Shown here in pieces: positions 28,416 through 37,559 of a DNA stretch of 64,000 nucleotides; positions within the stretch are counted from its first letter, which is position 1; every line of letters starts with the position of its first letter. A program made the position numbers and the translations under genes. The notes under the pieces were generated by a model. It ran no database searches. It was not told where the DNA came from and was given only the letters and a program-made list of their open reading frames with translations. The stretch is from Cupriavidus oxalaticus (GTDB taxonomy: Bacteria > Pseudomonadota > Gammaproteobacteria > Burkholderiales > Burkholderiaceae): NCBI RefSeq assembly GCF_016894385.1, contig NZ_CP069811.1, positions 1,526,501 to 1,590,500 on the forward strand, read 5' to 3'.

Positions 28416-28445
28416 CAAAGCTGCATCGATTACCGCTTCTACCGC

Positions 28446-29612
28446 TCAGAACGAGCGCGGCAGCCCCAGGATGTGTTCCGCGACGTACGAGTAGATCAGG
28501 TTGGTCGAGATCGGCGCAACCTGGTACAGGCGCGTCTCGCGGAACTTGCGCTCGACGTCGTATTCGCAGGCAAAGCCGAAGCCGCCATGGAACTGCAGGC
28601 AAGCGTTGCCGGCTTCCCAGCTGGCCTTGGCCGCCAGGTACTTGGCCATGTTGGCCTGGGCGCCCATCGGCTCGTGCTTGTCGAACAGTTCGCAGGCCTT
28701 CCAGCGCATCAGGTTGGCGGCTTCCAGTTCGATGAAGGACTCGGCGATCGGGAACTGCACGCCCTGGTTCTGGCCGATCGGGCGGCCGAAGACTTCGCGC
28801 TCGCTGACGTACTTGGTGACGCGGTCCATGAACCAGTAGCCGTCGCCGATGCACTCGGCGGCGATCAGGGTGCGCTCGGCGTTGAGGCCGTCCAGGATGT
28901 ACTTGAAGCCCTTGCCTTCCTCGCCGATCAGGTTTTCCTCGGGGATTTCCAGGTCTTCGAAGAACAGTTCGTTGGTTTCGTGGTTGACCATGTTCGGGAT
29001 CGGCCGCACGGTCAGGCCCTTCTTCTGCGCCTCGTGCAGGTCCACCATGAAGATGGACATGCCTTCGCTCTTCTTCTTCACGTCGGCGAGCGCGGTGGTG
29101 CGCGCCAGCAGGATCATGAAGTCGCTGTGCTGCACGCGGCTGATCCACACCTTCTGGCCGTTGACGACATAGCGGCCGTCCTTCTTGACCGCCGAGGTCT
29201 TGATCTTGGTGGTGTCGGTGCCGGTGGTGGGCTCGGTCACGCCCATCGACTGCAGGCGCCATTCGCCCGAGGCGATCTTCGGCAGGTACTTTTCCTTCTG
29301 CGCCTGGGAGCCGTGGCGCAGCAGCGTGCCCATGTTGTACATCTGGCCGTGGCAGGCGCCGGAGTTGCCGCCGCTGCGGTTGATCTCTTCCATGATGACC
29401 GAGGCTTCGGTCAGGCCCAGGCCGGAGCCGCCATATTCCTGCGGGATCAGCGCCGCCAGCCAGCCGGCCGCGGTCAGCGCGTTGACGAAGGCCTCGGGGT
29501 AGGCGCGCTGCTCGTCGACTTTGCGAAAGTACTCATCCGGGAACTCGGCGCAAAGCGCGCGCACGGCGTCGCGGATTTCTTGGTAGTTGTTCGATTGGGT
29601 CTGTTCGATCAT
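28446..29612 (-). CDS. Acyl-CoA dehydrogenase
   Basis: 388 residues. Family motifs: IPQEYGGSGLGL, MGVTEPTTGTDTTKIKT, NGQKVWIS and LEIPEENLIGEEGKGF. Glu in LNAERTLIAAE fits the helix-G catalytic position; the medium-chain position near the C-terminus reads YQVAPISTNLI. It stands alone on the minus strand, divergent from the MaoC gene over a gap with clear dyads, and is closed by a strong terminator. Probably oxidises an acyl-CoA produced by the rightward gene set at 29911-36632. Confidence 0.88.
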   Translation of the reverse strand: MIEQTQSNNYQEIRDAVRALCAEFPDEYFRKVDEQRAYPEAFVNALTAAGWLAALIPQEYGGSGLGLTEASVIMEEINRSGGNSGACHGQMYNMGTLLRHGSQAQKEKYLPKIASGEWRLQSMGVTEPTTGTDTTKIKTSAVKKDGRYVVNGQKVWISRVQHSDFMILLARTTALADVKKKSEGMSIFMVDLHEAQKKGLTVRPIPNMVNHETNELFFEDLEIPEENLIGEEGKGFKYILDGLNAERTLIAAECIGDGYWFMDRVTKYVSEREVFGRPIGQNQGVQFPIAESFIELEAANLMRWKACELFDKHEPMGAQANMAKYLAAKASWEAGNACLQFHGGFGFACEYDVERKFRETRLYQVAPISTNLIYSYVAEHILGLPRSF

Positions 29613-29667
29613 GGCGCGTCGTGGGCTTGGGCTGACGGGATTGCGGACTGAGTTTGCGGCGCTTCGG

Positions 29668-29689
29668 TCCCATGGGATGGACCATGGGA
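29668..29689. promoter_or_regulatory. Perfect dyad upstream of the acyl-CoA dehydrogenase
   Basis: Eight-base arms TCCCATGG and CCATGGGA around GATGGA, 55 bases before the dehydrogenase start. Likely an operator; the matching regulator is not identified. Confidence 0.5.
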
Positions 29690-29745
29690 ACCGGGGCTGT
29701 GTTGGCCGCAATAGTCGCTGCGATCGCCGCCCCGGGCAATCAGCC

Positions 29746-29815
29746 ATTGCGAAAGCGCGCCTTCCACGGCGCTTAAGGCCGGCATCCGGAGGCCAGGGCA
29801 TGCCGTTTTCGCAAT
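29746..29815. promoter_or_regulatory. Two inverted copies of ATTGCGAAA in the divergent promoter region
   Basis: ATTGCGAAA at 29746-29754 and its reverse complement at 29807-29815, 61 bases between centres. They lie between the divergent dehydrogenase and MaoC genes and could be a pair of sites for one regulator. Confidence 0.4.
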
Positions 29816-29910
29816 CGCCAAAGCCGGCCCTTGGCATTGTCAAATAGCGCAAAGCCCACTTTGGCCACATGCTCACGGCTATCTCCTGATGAAGACATAG
29901 GAACCCGCAC

Positions 29911-30804
29911 ATGGCAGTGAGCTACCAGCACCTCAAGCAGCGACCGTTCGCCCCCGTACGCCAGCGCTATACCGAGCGCGACACCATGCTGTACGCACTC
30001 AGCCTCGGGCTGGGCAACGACCCGCTGGACGCGGCCGCCCTGCCCTTCGTGTTCGAGGGCGCCGCGGGCGGGTTGCGCACACTGCCGTCGCAGGCGGTGG
30101 TGCTGGGCTATCCCGGCTTCTGGGCGCGCGAGGCCGATACCGGCATCGACTGGGTCAAGCTGCTGCATGGCGAGCAGCGCATGCGGCTGCACCGCCCGCT
30201 GCCGGCCAGCGCCGACATCGTCGGCCATAACCGCATCACGCACCTGACCGACAAGGGCGAAGGCAAGGGCGCGATCATGGTGACCGAACGCCGGCTCGAA
30301 ACGGCGGAGGGCGAACTGCTGGCGACGGTGCAGCAGATCAGCTTCCTGCGCGGCGACGGCGGCTACAGCCAGCGCGACGGCGGCCAGCCCAGCGACGATC
30401 CGCTGCCCGCGCTGCGCCCGACGCCGGAAGACCGCGCGCCGGACTTCACCGACACGCAGGCAATCCGCCCCGAAGCCGCGCTGCTGTATCGCCTGATGGG
30501 TGATTTCAACCCGCTGCATGCCGACCCGGCCGTCGCGAAGGCAGCGGGCTTCGAGCGCCCGATCCTGCACGGCCTGGCCAGCTACGGACTGGTCGCGCAT
30601 GCACTGGTGCGCCAGTGCGCGGACCACGATCCCGCCCGCCTGCGCGCGCTGGATATCCGCTTCACCGCGCCGGTGTTCCCCGGCGAGACGCTGGTCACCG
30701 AGATCTGGCGCACGTCCGAAAGCGCCAATCACTTCCAGGTGCGCGCCCGCGTTGCCGAACGCGACAAGGTAGTGCTCAGCCACGGCTGCGCCGAGATCGC
30801 CTGA
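29911..30804 (+). CDS. MaoC-family enoyl-CoA hydratase (double hotdog)
   Basis: 297 residues, the length of two-domain hydratases. The C-terminal hotdog carries the hydratase-2 motif GDFNPLHADPAVAKAAGF followed by RPILHGLASYG, with the catalytic Asp and His. The N-terminal half has no such motif and binds the substrate tail in relatives. It probably hydrates a trans-2-enoyl-CoA made by the divergent dehydrogenase. It lies 15 bases before the CoA-transferase gene in the same operon. Confidence 0.88.
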   Translation: MAVSYQHLKQRPFAPVRQRYTERDTMLYALSLGLGNDPLDAAALPFVFEGAAGGLRTLPSQAVVLGYPGFWAREADTGIDWVKLLHGEQRMRLHRPLPASADIVGHNRITHLTDKGEGKGAIMVTERRLETAEGELLATVQQISFLRGDGGYSQRDGGQPSDDPLPALRPTPEDRAPDFTDTQAIRPEAALLYRLMGDFNPLHADPAVAKAAGFERPILHGLASYGLVAHALVRQCADHDPARLRALDIRFTAPVFPGETLVTEIWRTSESANHFQVRARVAERDKVVLSHGCAEIA

Positions 30805-30819
30805 TCCTGTTGCCGAGCC

Positions 30820-32136
30820 ATGCATTCCGCTACCGTGCATAACAACGACCTTGCCGCCGCGCTGCGGGCATTGCTGCGCCCCGGCGACCATATCTGGTGG
30901 GGCCAGGCCACCGCCGAGCCGCTGACGCTGACGCGCGCGCTGGTCGAGCACCGCCACGCGCTGGCCCGGGGCGGGCGGCTGAGCGTGTTTGTCGGCATCG
31001 GCCAGTCCGACACGCTGCAGCCGGCGCAGGCGGACGTGATCGATTTCTTCGGCTATGCCGCCAGCGGCCCGCATCGCGCGCTGGCCAGGGCCGGCGTGCT
31101 GGACATCGTGCCCAGCCACTATTCGCACCTGCCTGGTCTGATCCGCCAGGGCGCGCTGCGCGCGGACGTGGTGCTGGTGCAGGTGTCGCCGCCCGACGAG
31201 GCAGGCCGCTACAGCATGGGCCTGGTGCATGAGTACATTCCCGCGGCGCTCGACCGCGCCCGCGTGATCGTCGCCGAGGTGAACCCGGACGTGCCATGGA
31301 CCTACGGCAGCCGCCACCTCACCGCCGATCAGATCGACCTGCTGGTCGATGCCGCGCATGCGCCGATCAGCCTGGACCGCAGCGCCCCCGGCCCGGCGGA
31401 ACAGGCGATCGCCCGCCATATCGCCGGCTGGGTGGAGGATGGCGCCACGCTGCAGATGGGCATCGGCAACCTGCCGGAGGCGGTGGTGGCCGCGCTGCAC
31501 GACCGCCGCGACCTGGGCCTGCACAGCGGCGCGGTCGGCGACGGCATTGCCGTGCTGGCCGAGGCGGGCGTGCTGACCAACGCGCGCAAGACCGTCGATA
31601 CCGGCATCGGCATCGGCGGCATCCTGATGGGCAGCGAGCGCCTGCGCCGCTGGGCCCACCGCAATCCGAAGCTGCAGCTGCGCGAAACCAGCTACACGCA
31701 TCACCCCGAGGTGCTGGCCAGCCTCGACAAGCTCACGGCGATCAATTCGGCGATCGAGGTCGACCTGACCGGACAGGTGAATGCCGAAGTGGCCGCCGGC
31801 GTCTATGTCGGCGCCGTGGGCGGCGCGGTGGACTTCCTGCGCGGCGCCGCGCGCAGCCGCGGCGGCCTGCCCATCGTGGCGCTGCCCGCGACCGCCAAGG
31901 GCGCGAGCCGCATCGTGGCGCAACTGTCGGGCCCGGTCAGCACGCCGCGCTCGGATGCCGGCCTGATCGTCACCGAACACGGCGTCGCCGACCTGCGTGG
32001 CCAGACCCTGTCGCAACGCGTGCGCCGCATGCTGGCCATTGCCGCCCCGGAACACCGCGAAGACCTGGAGCGCCAGGCCCACGCCCTGCTGCGCCAGTGC
32101 GGCGCGGTTTTCGTTGCCATGGCAGGCACGACCTGA
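30820..32136 (+). CDS. Acetyl-CoA hydrolase/CoA-transferase family protein
   Basis: 438 residues with both halves of the acetyl-CoA hydrolase/4-hydroxybutyrate CoA-transferase fold (MGIGNLPEAVVAALHDRRDLG, TSYTHHPEVLASLDK, the GGAVDFLRGA loop, TEHGVADLRG). In well-studied members the catalytic Glu follows His in a motif like GVHTEM. Here the same place reads GLHSGA, so the Glu is Gly. It may therefore not form the usual glutamyl-CoA intermediate, or it belongs to a variant subfamily. It lies between the MaoC and thiolase genes. Confidence 0.85.
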   Translation: MHSATVHNNDLAAALRALLRPGDHIWWGQATAEPLTLTRALVEHRHALARGGRLSVFVGIGQSDTLQPAQADVIDFFGYAASGPHRALARAGVLDIVPSHYSHLPGLIRQGALRADVVLVQVSPPDEAGRYSMGLVHEYIPAALDRARVIVAEVNPDVPWTYGSRHLTADQIDLLVDAAHAPISLDRSAPGPAEQAIARHIAGWVEDGATLQMGIGNLPEAVVAALHDRRDLGLHSGAVGDGIAVLAEAGVLTNARKTVDTGIGIGGILMGSERLRRWAHRNPKLQLRETSYTHHPEVLASLDKLTAINSAIEVDLTGQVNAEVAAGVYVGAVGGAVDFLRGAARSRGGLPIVALPATAKGASRIVAQLSGPVSTPRSDAGLIVTEHGVADLRGQTLSQRVRRMLAIAAPEHREDLERQAHALLRQCGAVFVAMAGTT

Positions 32137-32184
32137 CCGGGCGCCTGCCCCGGCCTACCCAACAGAATTTCCAAGGAGACTTCC

Positions 32185-33393
32185 ATGCGCCGAGCCGCAA
32201 TCGTCACCCCCCTCCGTACTCCCGTCGGCACCTTCGGCGGCAGCCTGCGCCCCGTGTCCGTCGAGGAACTGGCGGCCACCACCGTGCGTGCCGTGGTCGA
32301 ACGCAGCGGCATCGACCCCGCCCGCATCGATGACGTGGTCTTTGCCCAGTCCTACGCCAACAGCGAAGTGCCCTGCGTGGGCCGCTGGGCCGCGCTGCAG
32401 GCCGGCCTGCCGGTCGAAGTGCCGGGCATGCAGCTGGACCGCCGCTGCGGCGGCGGCCTGCAGGCCATCGTCACGGCCTCGATGATGGTGCAGAGCGGCG
32501 CTGCCGACGTGGTCATTGCCGGCGGCGTCGAAAGCATGAGCAATATCGAGTACTACACCACCGACATGCGCTGGGGCTCGCGCTCGGGCAACGTGAAGTT
32601 CTACGACCGCCTCGACCGCGGCCGCGAGCGCTCGCAGCCGGTGGAGCGCTTCGGCAAGATCTCGGGGATGATCGAGACCGCCGAAAACCTGGCGCGCGAC
32701 TACGGCATCAGCCGCGAGCAGGCCGACGCCTTCTCCGTGCGCAGCCACGAACGCGCCGCGGCGGCGTGGGAATCGGGCCGTTTCGACGCCGAGATCGTGC
32801 CGGTGCAGGTGCCGCAGCGCAAGGGCGACCCGGTCACGTTCGCGCGTGACGAGGGCTTCCGCCCCGGCACCTCGATGGAGAGCCTGGGCAAGCTGCGCGC
32901 GCTGATGCCCAACGGCACCGTCACCGCCGGCAACGCCAGCCAGCAGAACGATGCCTCGGCCGCCTGCCTGATCGTGGCCGAAGACAAGCTGGCCGAGCTG
33001 GGCCTGACCCCGATGGCGACGCTGGTGGGCTGGGCCGCCGCCGGCTGCGAGCCGTCGCACATGGGCATCGGCCCGGTGCCGGCGGTGAAGAAGCTGCTCA
33101 AGCGCCTGAACCTGACGCTGGACCAGATGGACCTGGTGGAGCTGAACGAAGCCTTTGCCTGCCAGGTGCTGGCCGTGCTGAAGGGCTGGGAGTGGAACGA
33201 CCAGGACGCGATCGGGCAGAAGCTCAACGTCAACGGCTCGGGCATCTCGCTGGGCCATCCGATCGGCGCCACCGGCGTGCGCATCCTGGCCACGCTGCTG
33301 CACGAACTGCAGCGCCGTGGCGGCCGCTATGGCCTGGAAACCATGTGCATCGGCGGCGGCCAGGGCATCGCCGCGGTGTTCGAGCGCTGCTGA
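32185..33393 (+). CDS. Acetyl-CoA acetyltransferase (thiolase)
   Basis: 402 residues of the thiolase family. Nucleophile Cys in LDRRCGGGLQAI, His in NVNGSGISLGHPIGATG, and the second catalytic Cys in LETMCIGGGQGIA. The CGGG form replaces the common CxSG. It cleaves a 3-ketoacyl-CoA with CoA. It follows the CoA-transferase by 48 bases, with an AAGGAG ribosome binding site. It completes an oxidation set with the dehydrogenase and MaoC hydratase; no dedicated 3-hydroxyacyl-CoA dehydrogenase is in this cluster. Confidence 0.93.
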   Translation: MRRAAIVTPLRTPVGTFGGSLRPVSVEELAATTVRAVVERSGIDPARIDDVVFAQSYANSEVPCVGRWAALQAGLPVEVPGMQLDRRCGGGLQAIVTASMMVQSGAADVVIAGGVESMSNIEYYTTDMRWGSRSGNVKFYDRLDRGRERSQPVERFGKISGMIETAENLARDYGISREQADAFSVRSHERAAAAWESGRFDAEIVPVQVPQRKGDPVTFARDEGFRPGTSMESLGKLRALMPNGTVTAGNASQQNDASAACLIVAEDKLAELGLTPMATLVGWAAAGCEPSHMGIGPVPAVKKLLKRLNLTLDQMDLVELNEAFACQVLAVLKGWEWNDQDAIGQKLNVNGSGISLGHPIGATGVRILATLLHELQRRGGRYGLETMCIGGGQGIAAVFERC

Positions 33394-33419
33394 CCGCCAG
33401 CTGCTCCGTCGTCGAGCCA

Positions 33420-33480
33420 TCATCCCGCGCAGGCGCGGATCCGGTGTCGCTGAAAGATCCCGGGTTCCCGCGTGCGTGGA
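33420..33480. repeat. Degenerate REP-like inverted repeat
   Basis: A diverged copy of the element at 23206-23272: arm 1 at 33420-33444 with the CCCGCGCAGGCG core, a short spacer with GCTGAAAGA, and arm 2 near 33459-33480. It lies between the thiolase and CaiB-type genes. Confidence 0.65.
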
Positions 33481-33571
33481 GCCGATCAGCCGATATGCCC
33501 CCACGCTGCTCGACCCGCAACGTCTCCCGGCATCTGCGGCGGGCAGCAACGACGCCACCGCCACGATTTCC

Positions 33572-34870
33572 ATGACCGATTCCGCCGCCAATTCCCTTCC
33601 CGACCTGCCGCCCCCTTCGCCGCGCACGGGTGCGCTGAGCCACCTGCGCGTGCTCGACCTGTCGCGCGTGCTGGCCGGGCCGTGGTCCACCCAGAACCTG
33701 GCGGACATGGGCGCCGACGTCATCAAGATCGAGAAGCCCGGCGAAGGCGACGATACCCGCCACTGGGGTCCTCCGTTCCTGTCGGGCGAGGATGGCACGC
33801 CCACGCGGCAGGCCAGCTACTTCACCGCGGCCAACCGCAACAAGCGCTCGGTCACCGTGGACATGTCGAAGCCCGAAGGCCAGGCACTGATCCGCGAGCT
33901 GGCCCGCCACAGCGATGTGGTGGTGGAGAACTTCAAGACCGGCGGCCTCAGGCGCTATGGGCTGGACTACGAGAGCCTGAGCGCGCTCAATCCGCGCCTG
34001 GTCTACTGCTCGGTGACCGGCTTCGGCCATACCGGGCCGTATGCGGCCCGCCCCGGCTACGACCTGCTGATCCAGGCCATGAGCGGCCTGATGAGCATCA
34101 CCGGCCATGCCGACAGCGAACCCGGCGGCGGCCCGATGAAGGTGGGCGTGGCGGTGATCGACCTGTTCACCGGCATGTACGCCACCACCGCGATCCTGGG
34201 CGCGCTGGAAGCGCGCCACTACACCGGCCGCGGCCAGCATATCGACATCGCGCTGCTGGACGTGGCGATGGCGGTGCTCGCCAACCAGGGCGCGGGCTTC
34301 CTCAATGCCGGGGACGTGCCCCGCCGCCAGGGCAATATCCATCCGAGCGTAGTGCCCTACCAGGACTTCCCTACCGCCGACGGCAACATGCTGCTGGCGA
34401 TCGGCAACGACGGCCAGTTCGCGCGCTTCTGCGAGGCCGCGGGCGTGGACTGGGCCCGCGACGAGCGCTATGCGACCAACACCGGCCGCGTCAACAACCG
34501 CAAGGTGCTGATCGCGATGATGATGGCGCTGACGCGCACGCGCACCACCGCCGAATGGGTCGCGCTGCTCGAAGCCAATTCGGTGCCGTGCGGCCCGATC
34601 AACAATATCGCCCAGGCATATGCCGACCCGCATGTGCAGTCGCGCGGCCTGCGCATCGAGCAGTCGCGCTATCCGGGCGCGCAGCCGCCCGCCGGCCAGA
34701 GCGTCAACCGGGTGGTGACCGCCGCCAGTCCGCTGCGCCTGTCGGAGACGCCGACCACGCTGCGCCATGCTCCGCCGGCGCTGGGCCAGCACACCGAGGA
34801 AGTGCTGCGCGACTACCTGAAGCTCGATGCGCAGCAGGTGGAGGCACTGCGCAGCAAGGGTGTGGTGTAA
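33572..34870 (+). CDS. CaiB/BaiF-family CoA-transferase
   Basis: 432 residues of the class III CoA-transferase family: LRVLDLSRVLAGPWSTQNLADMGADVIKIEKP, ANRNKRSVTVDMSKPEG, and GVAVIDLFTGMYA with the Asp expected to carry the acyl group. The start at 33572 gives the family's usual N-terminus; the longer frame upstream runs through the thiolase end and the REP element and is a shadow. It moves CoA between an acyl-CoA and an acid, so it may load the substrate of this cluster. Confidence 0.9.
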   Translation: MTDSAANSLPDLPPPSPRTGALSHLRVLDLSRVLAGPWSTQNLADMGADVIKIEKPGEGDDTRHWGPPFLSGEDGTPTRQASYFTAANRNKRSVTVDMSKPEGQALIRELARHSDVVVENFKTGGLRRYGLDYESLSALNPRLVYCSVTGFGHTGPYAARPGYDLLIQAMSGLMSITGHADSEPGGGPMKVGVAVIDLFTGMYATTAILGALEARHYTGRGQHIDIALLDVAMAVLANQGAGFLNAGDVPRRQGNIHPSVVPYQDFPTADGNMLLAIGNDGQFARFCEAAGVDWARDERYATNTGRVNNRKVLIAMMMALTRTRTTAEWVALLEANSVPCGPINNIAQAYADPHVQSRGLRIEQSRYPGAQPPAGQSVNRVVTAASPLRLSETPTTLRHAPPALGQHTEEVLRDYLKLDAQQVEALRSKGVV

Positions 34871-35043
34871 GCCGAGACGACAATAAGCTGCCGACAGGGT
34901 TGCCCGAGGGGCAGCGCCAGGTGCCGCGCCAGGTGCCGCGCTGGCCGGGCTGTGCGGCCTGACACGCGCACTTTCGGCAGGCTCGAACGGGGCCTTTGCC
35001 GATCCGCGATTGCAGCGCACCTGCCGCGCACCTACACTGGCGT

Positions 35044-35066
35044 CGTCCGGTTTGCCGGACGGTTTT
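35044..35066 (+). terminator. Weak hairpin with T-run before the AMP ligase
   Basis: Seven-base stem CGTCCGG/CCGGACG with loop TTTG followed by GTTTT, 28 bases before the ligase start at 35094. It may end the CaiB transcript or attenuate the ligase; weak. Confidence 0.4.
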
Positions 35067-35093
35067 CTACCCCGCACAAGGACTTTCCGCGCG

Positions 35094-36632
35094 ATGCTCC
35101 CGGACCGAGCTGCTTTCCAACGGATCAGCGACATCCCCCGCCACTGGGCCACCGAGGCCCCTGACCGCGCGGCCGTTTTCGAGGATGGCCGCACCGTGAA
35201 CTTCGGGCAGCTGTGGCAGGGCATCGAGGATGCCCAGGCCTGGCTGCAGGCGCAGGGCGTCGGCAGCGGCGACCGGGTGCTGGTCGTGGCAGAGAACTGC
35301 CTGGCCGTGATCACACTGGTGTTCGCGCTATCCGAACTGGGCGCGTGGCCGGTGGTGGTCAACGCGCGCCTGTCGGAGCGCGAGATCGAGGTGATCCGCT
35401 GCCACTGCCAGCCGCGCCTGATGCTGTTTACCCACGCCGCCTCGCCCGACGCGCTGCGGCACGGCGTGCGCTACCGTGCCCGCGAGATCGCGCCGGCCGG
35501 CCTCGGCCCGCTGATGGCCAGCATTGCCGATAGCGCCAGCGAACGCGAGCCCGAAGCCCTGGCACGCGAGGTCGCCGCGCTGATCTATACCTCCGGCACC
35601 ACCGGGCAGCCCAAGGGCGTGATGGTGACGCACCGCGGCCTGCTGCACTTTGCCCGCGTCACGGTCGAATCGCGCCGCATGCAGCCGGATGACTGCGCCT
35701 ACGCTGTCATGCCGATGTCGCATGTGTTCGGGCTGGGCACGCTGCTGGTGTCGACCCTCCAGGCCGGCGCCAGCCTGTACCTGAGCGCGCGCTTCAATGC
35801 GGCGGACCTCACCGCAGCGATCCGGCAAGGGGCAATCACGCTGCTGCAGGGCGTGCCGACCATGTTCAGCCGCATCCTCGCGCATGTGCGCGCCAGCGGC
35901 ATGCCGCTGGCGCCATCGCCCAGGCTGCGCTACCTGTACACCGGCGGCGGGCCGCTCGACCCGACGCTCAAGCAGGAGGTCGAAGCGATGTTCGGCCAGC
36001 CGCTGCACCATGGCTACGGCATGACCGAATACGCGGGCTCGCTCTTCGTCACGCGCATGGACCGGCCGCGCGGCGATTGCTCGGCGGGCGAGATCGTCGA
36101 AGGCGCCGAACTGCAGGTGCTCGGGGCCGACGGCCAGCCGGCGCCGGCCGGCGAACCCGGCGAGCTATGGGTCAGGGGCCCGGGGGTCATGCGCGGCTAT
36201 TACCGCGCGCCGGCGCTGACCGCCGAGGCGCTGCGCCCCGGCGGCTGGCTCAACACCGGCGACCTGGGCCGGCTGGGGCCCGACGGCGCGCTGTTCATCG
36301 TGGGCCGCACCAAGGACCTGATCATCCACTCGGGCTTCAACGTCTATCCGATCGAGGTCGAATCGGTGATCAACACGCATCCGTCGGTGCGCGTGTCGGC
36401 CGTGGTAGGCCAGCCTGCCGCGGACGGCAACGAGCAGGTGATTGCCTTTGTCGAGATCAAGGACGGCGAGAAATTCGATGCGGCGGCGCTGCACGACTAC
36501 CTGGTCGACCGCCTGTCGCCGTACAAGCGCCCGGAGAAGATCCTGCGCGTCGCCACCATCCCGACCACGGCCAGCGGCAAGCTGCTCAAGCATCAGCTCA
36601 AGCAGATGGTTTCGCAGCAGAAGCAGCGGTAG
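35094..36632 (+). CDS. AMP-dependent acyl-CoA synthetase
   Basis: 512 residues of the ANL superfamily. Motif A3 (ALIYTSGTTGQPKGVM), GYGMTE, the hinge region NTGDLGRLGPDGALFIVGRTKD and the C-terminal catalytic Lys motif PTTASGKLLKHQL are all present. It activates a carboxylic acid with ATP and CoA; chain length cannot be told. The start at 35094 is favoured by the conserved N-terminus, with AAGGA 12 bases upstream (long spacing). Convergent with the LysR gene, 9 bases apart. Confidence 0.9.
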   Translation: MLPDRAAFQRISDIPRHWATEAPDRAAVFEDGRTVNFGQLWQGIEDAQAWLQAQGVGSGDRVLVVAENCLAVITLVFALSELGAWPVVVNARLSEREIEVIRCHCQPRLMLFTHAASPDALRHGVRYRAREIAPAGLGPLMASIADSASEREPEALAREVAALIYTSGTTGQPKGVMVTHRGLLHFARVTVESRRMQPDDCAYAVMPMSHVFGLGTLLVSTLQAGASLYLSARFNAADLTAAIRQGAITLLQGVPTMFSRILAHVRASGMPLAPSPRLRYLYTGGGPLDPTLKQEVEAMFGQPLHHGYGMTEYAGSLFVTRMDRPRGDCSAGEIVEGAELQVLGADGQPAPAGEPGELWVRGPGVMRGYYRAPALTAEALRPGGWLNTGDLGRLGPDGALFIVGRTKDLIIHSGFNVYPIEVESVINTHPSVRVSAVVGQPAADGNEQVIAFVEIKDGEKFDAAALHDYLVDRLSPYKRPEKILRVATIPTTASGKLLKHQLKQMVSQQKQR

Positions 36633-36641
36633 CGGCGGGCC

Positions 36642-37544
36642 TCAGTCCTGCCGCCCGAGGCCGTCCTCGACCAGCAGGTCGACCAGCTTGCGCGCGAACA
36701 GCGGCAACGCGCCGACATCCGCCACGCAGACCTGCAGCTTGCGCTCGGCCCATTCGTCGTTGAGCTGGATGATGCGCAGCGCCATCGTGCCGGCGTGCCG
36801 CGCAGCCGTGCTCTCGGGCAGCACGCCGACGCCGACATTGGCCTCGATCATGCGGCAGGCGGTCTCGAAATTGCTGACCTGGACGCGCCAGCGCAGCTCG
36901 CGCTGCAGGTCGGCCGCGGCACGCTTGAGGAAGTTGTGGATGGCGCTGGCTTCCGGCAGGCCGATAAAGTCGTAGTCGAGCGTATCGATGAAATCCACGG
37001 TATCGCGCTCGGCCAGCGGATGGCTCAGTGCGGTCGCAAGCACCAGCCGGTCGCGCCGGTAGGGCATGACCTCCAGTCCTTCGGTGCGTACATTGCCGGC
37101 GATGATGCCGATATCGATCATCCCCTCCTGCACCGCACGCACGATGTCCGGGCTGAGCCGCTCCTGCATGTCGATGGTCACGTCGGGATTGTTGACGAGG
37201 TAGGTGCGCAGCACCGCGGGCAGGAACTCGCTCATCGCCGTGGTGTTGGCAAAGACGCGCACATGGCCCTTCACGCCCGCCACGTATTCCTGCAAATCGC
37301 CGCTGAGCTGCTCCAGCTGGCGGATCACGCGGCGCGCGTGGGCCAGCAAGGTCTCGCCGGCACCGGTGACTTTCACGCCCTGGCTGCTGCGGCTCAGCAG
37401 CTTGACGCCGACGTACTCTTCCAGGTTCTTGATGCGGGTGCTGGCCGCGGCCAGCGACAGGTGGGAACGCTGCGCGCCGCCGGTCAGGCTCTGGGCCTCG
37501 GCAATATGCGTGAACAGTTTCAGATCGACCAGATCAAAGCGCAT
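36642..37544 (-). CDS. LysR-family transcriptional regulator
   Basis: 300 residues. N-terminal winged helix (LVDLKLFTHIAEAQSLTGGAQRSHLS, RIKNLEEYVGVKLLSRSSQGV) and a C-terminal substrate-binding domain with VRVFANTTAMSEFLPAVL. Convergent with the AMP ligase. LysR proteins usually control a divergent neighbour; here the upstream side holds only a gene remnant, so its original target may be lost or it may act on the 29.9-36.6 kb set. Confidence 0.9.
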   Translation of the reverse strand: MRFDLVDLKLFTHIAEAQSLTGGAQRSHLSLAAASTRIKNLEEYVGVKLLSRSSQGVKVTGAGETLLAHARRVIRQLEQLSGDLQEYVAGVKGHVRVFANTTAMSEFLPAVLRTYLVNNPDVTIDMQERLSPDIVRAVQEGMIDIGIIAGNVRTEGLEVMPYRRDRLVLATALSHPLAERDTVDFIDTLDYDFIGLPEASAIHNFLKRAAADLQRELRWRVQVSNFETACRMIEANVGVGVLPESTAARHAGTMALRIIQLNDEWAERKLQVCVADVGALPLFARKLVDLLVEDGLGRQD

Positions 37545-37559
37545 TACATCGTTCCCTAG

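Larger units (their letters stand above)
27879..28445. other. 567-base gap after the IclR gene
   Basis: No gene that I can support; open frames here are Arg/Pro-rich and resemble nothing. It holds two factor-independent terminators, one per strand (28128-28162 on + and 28386-28415 on -). The + terminator lies 250 bases beyond the IclR stop, so either the IclR mRNA has a long tail or a small RNA is made here. Confidence 0.5.

Noticed and set aside
29773..32082. 769-codon antisense frame over the MaoC and CoA-transferase genes
   Set aside because: It spans two well-supported plus-strand genes and their junction, with no recognisable domain.
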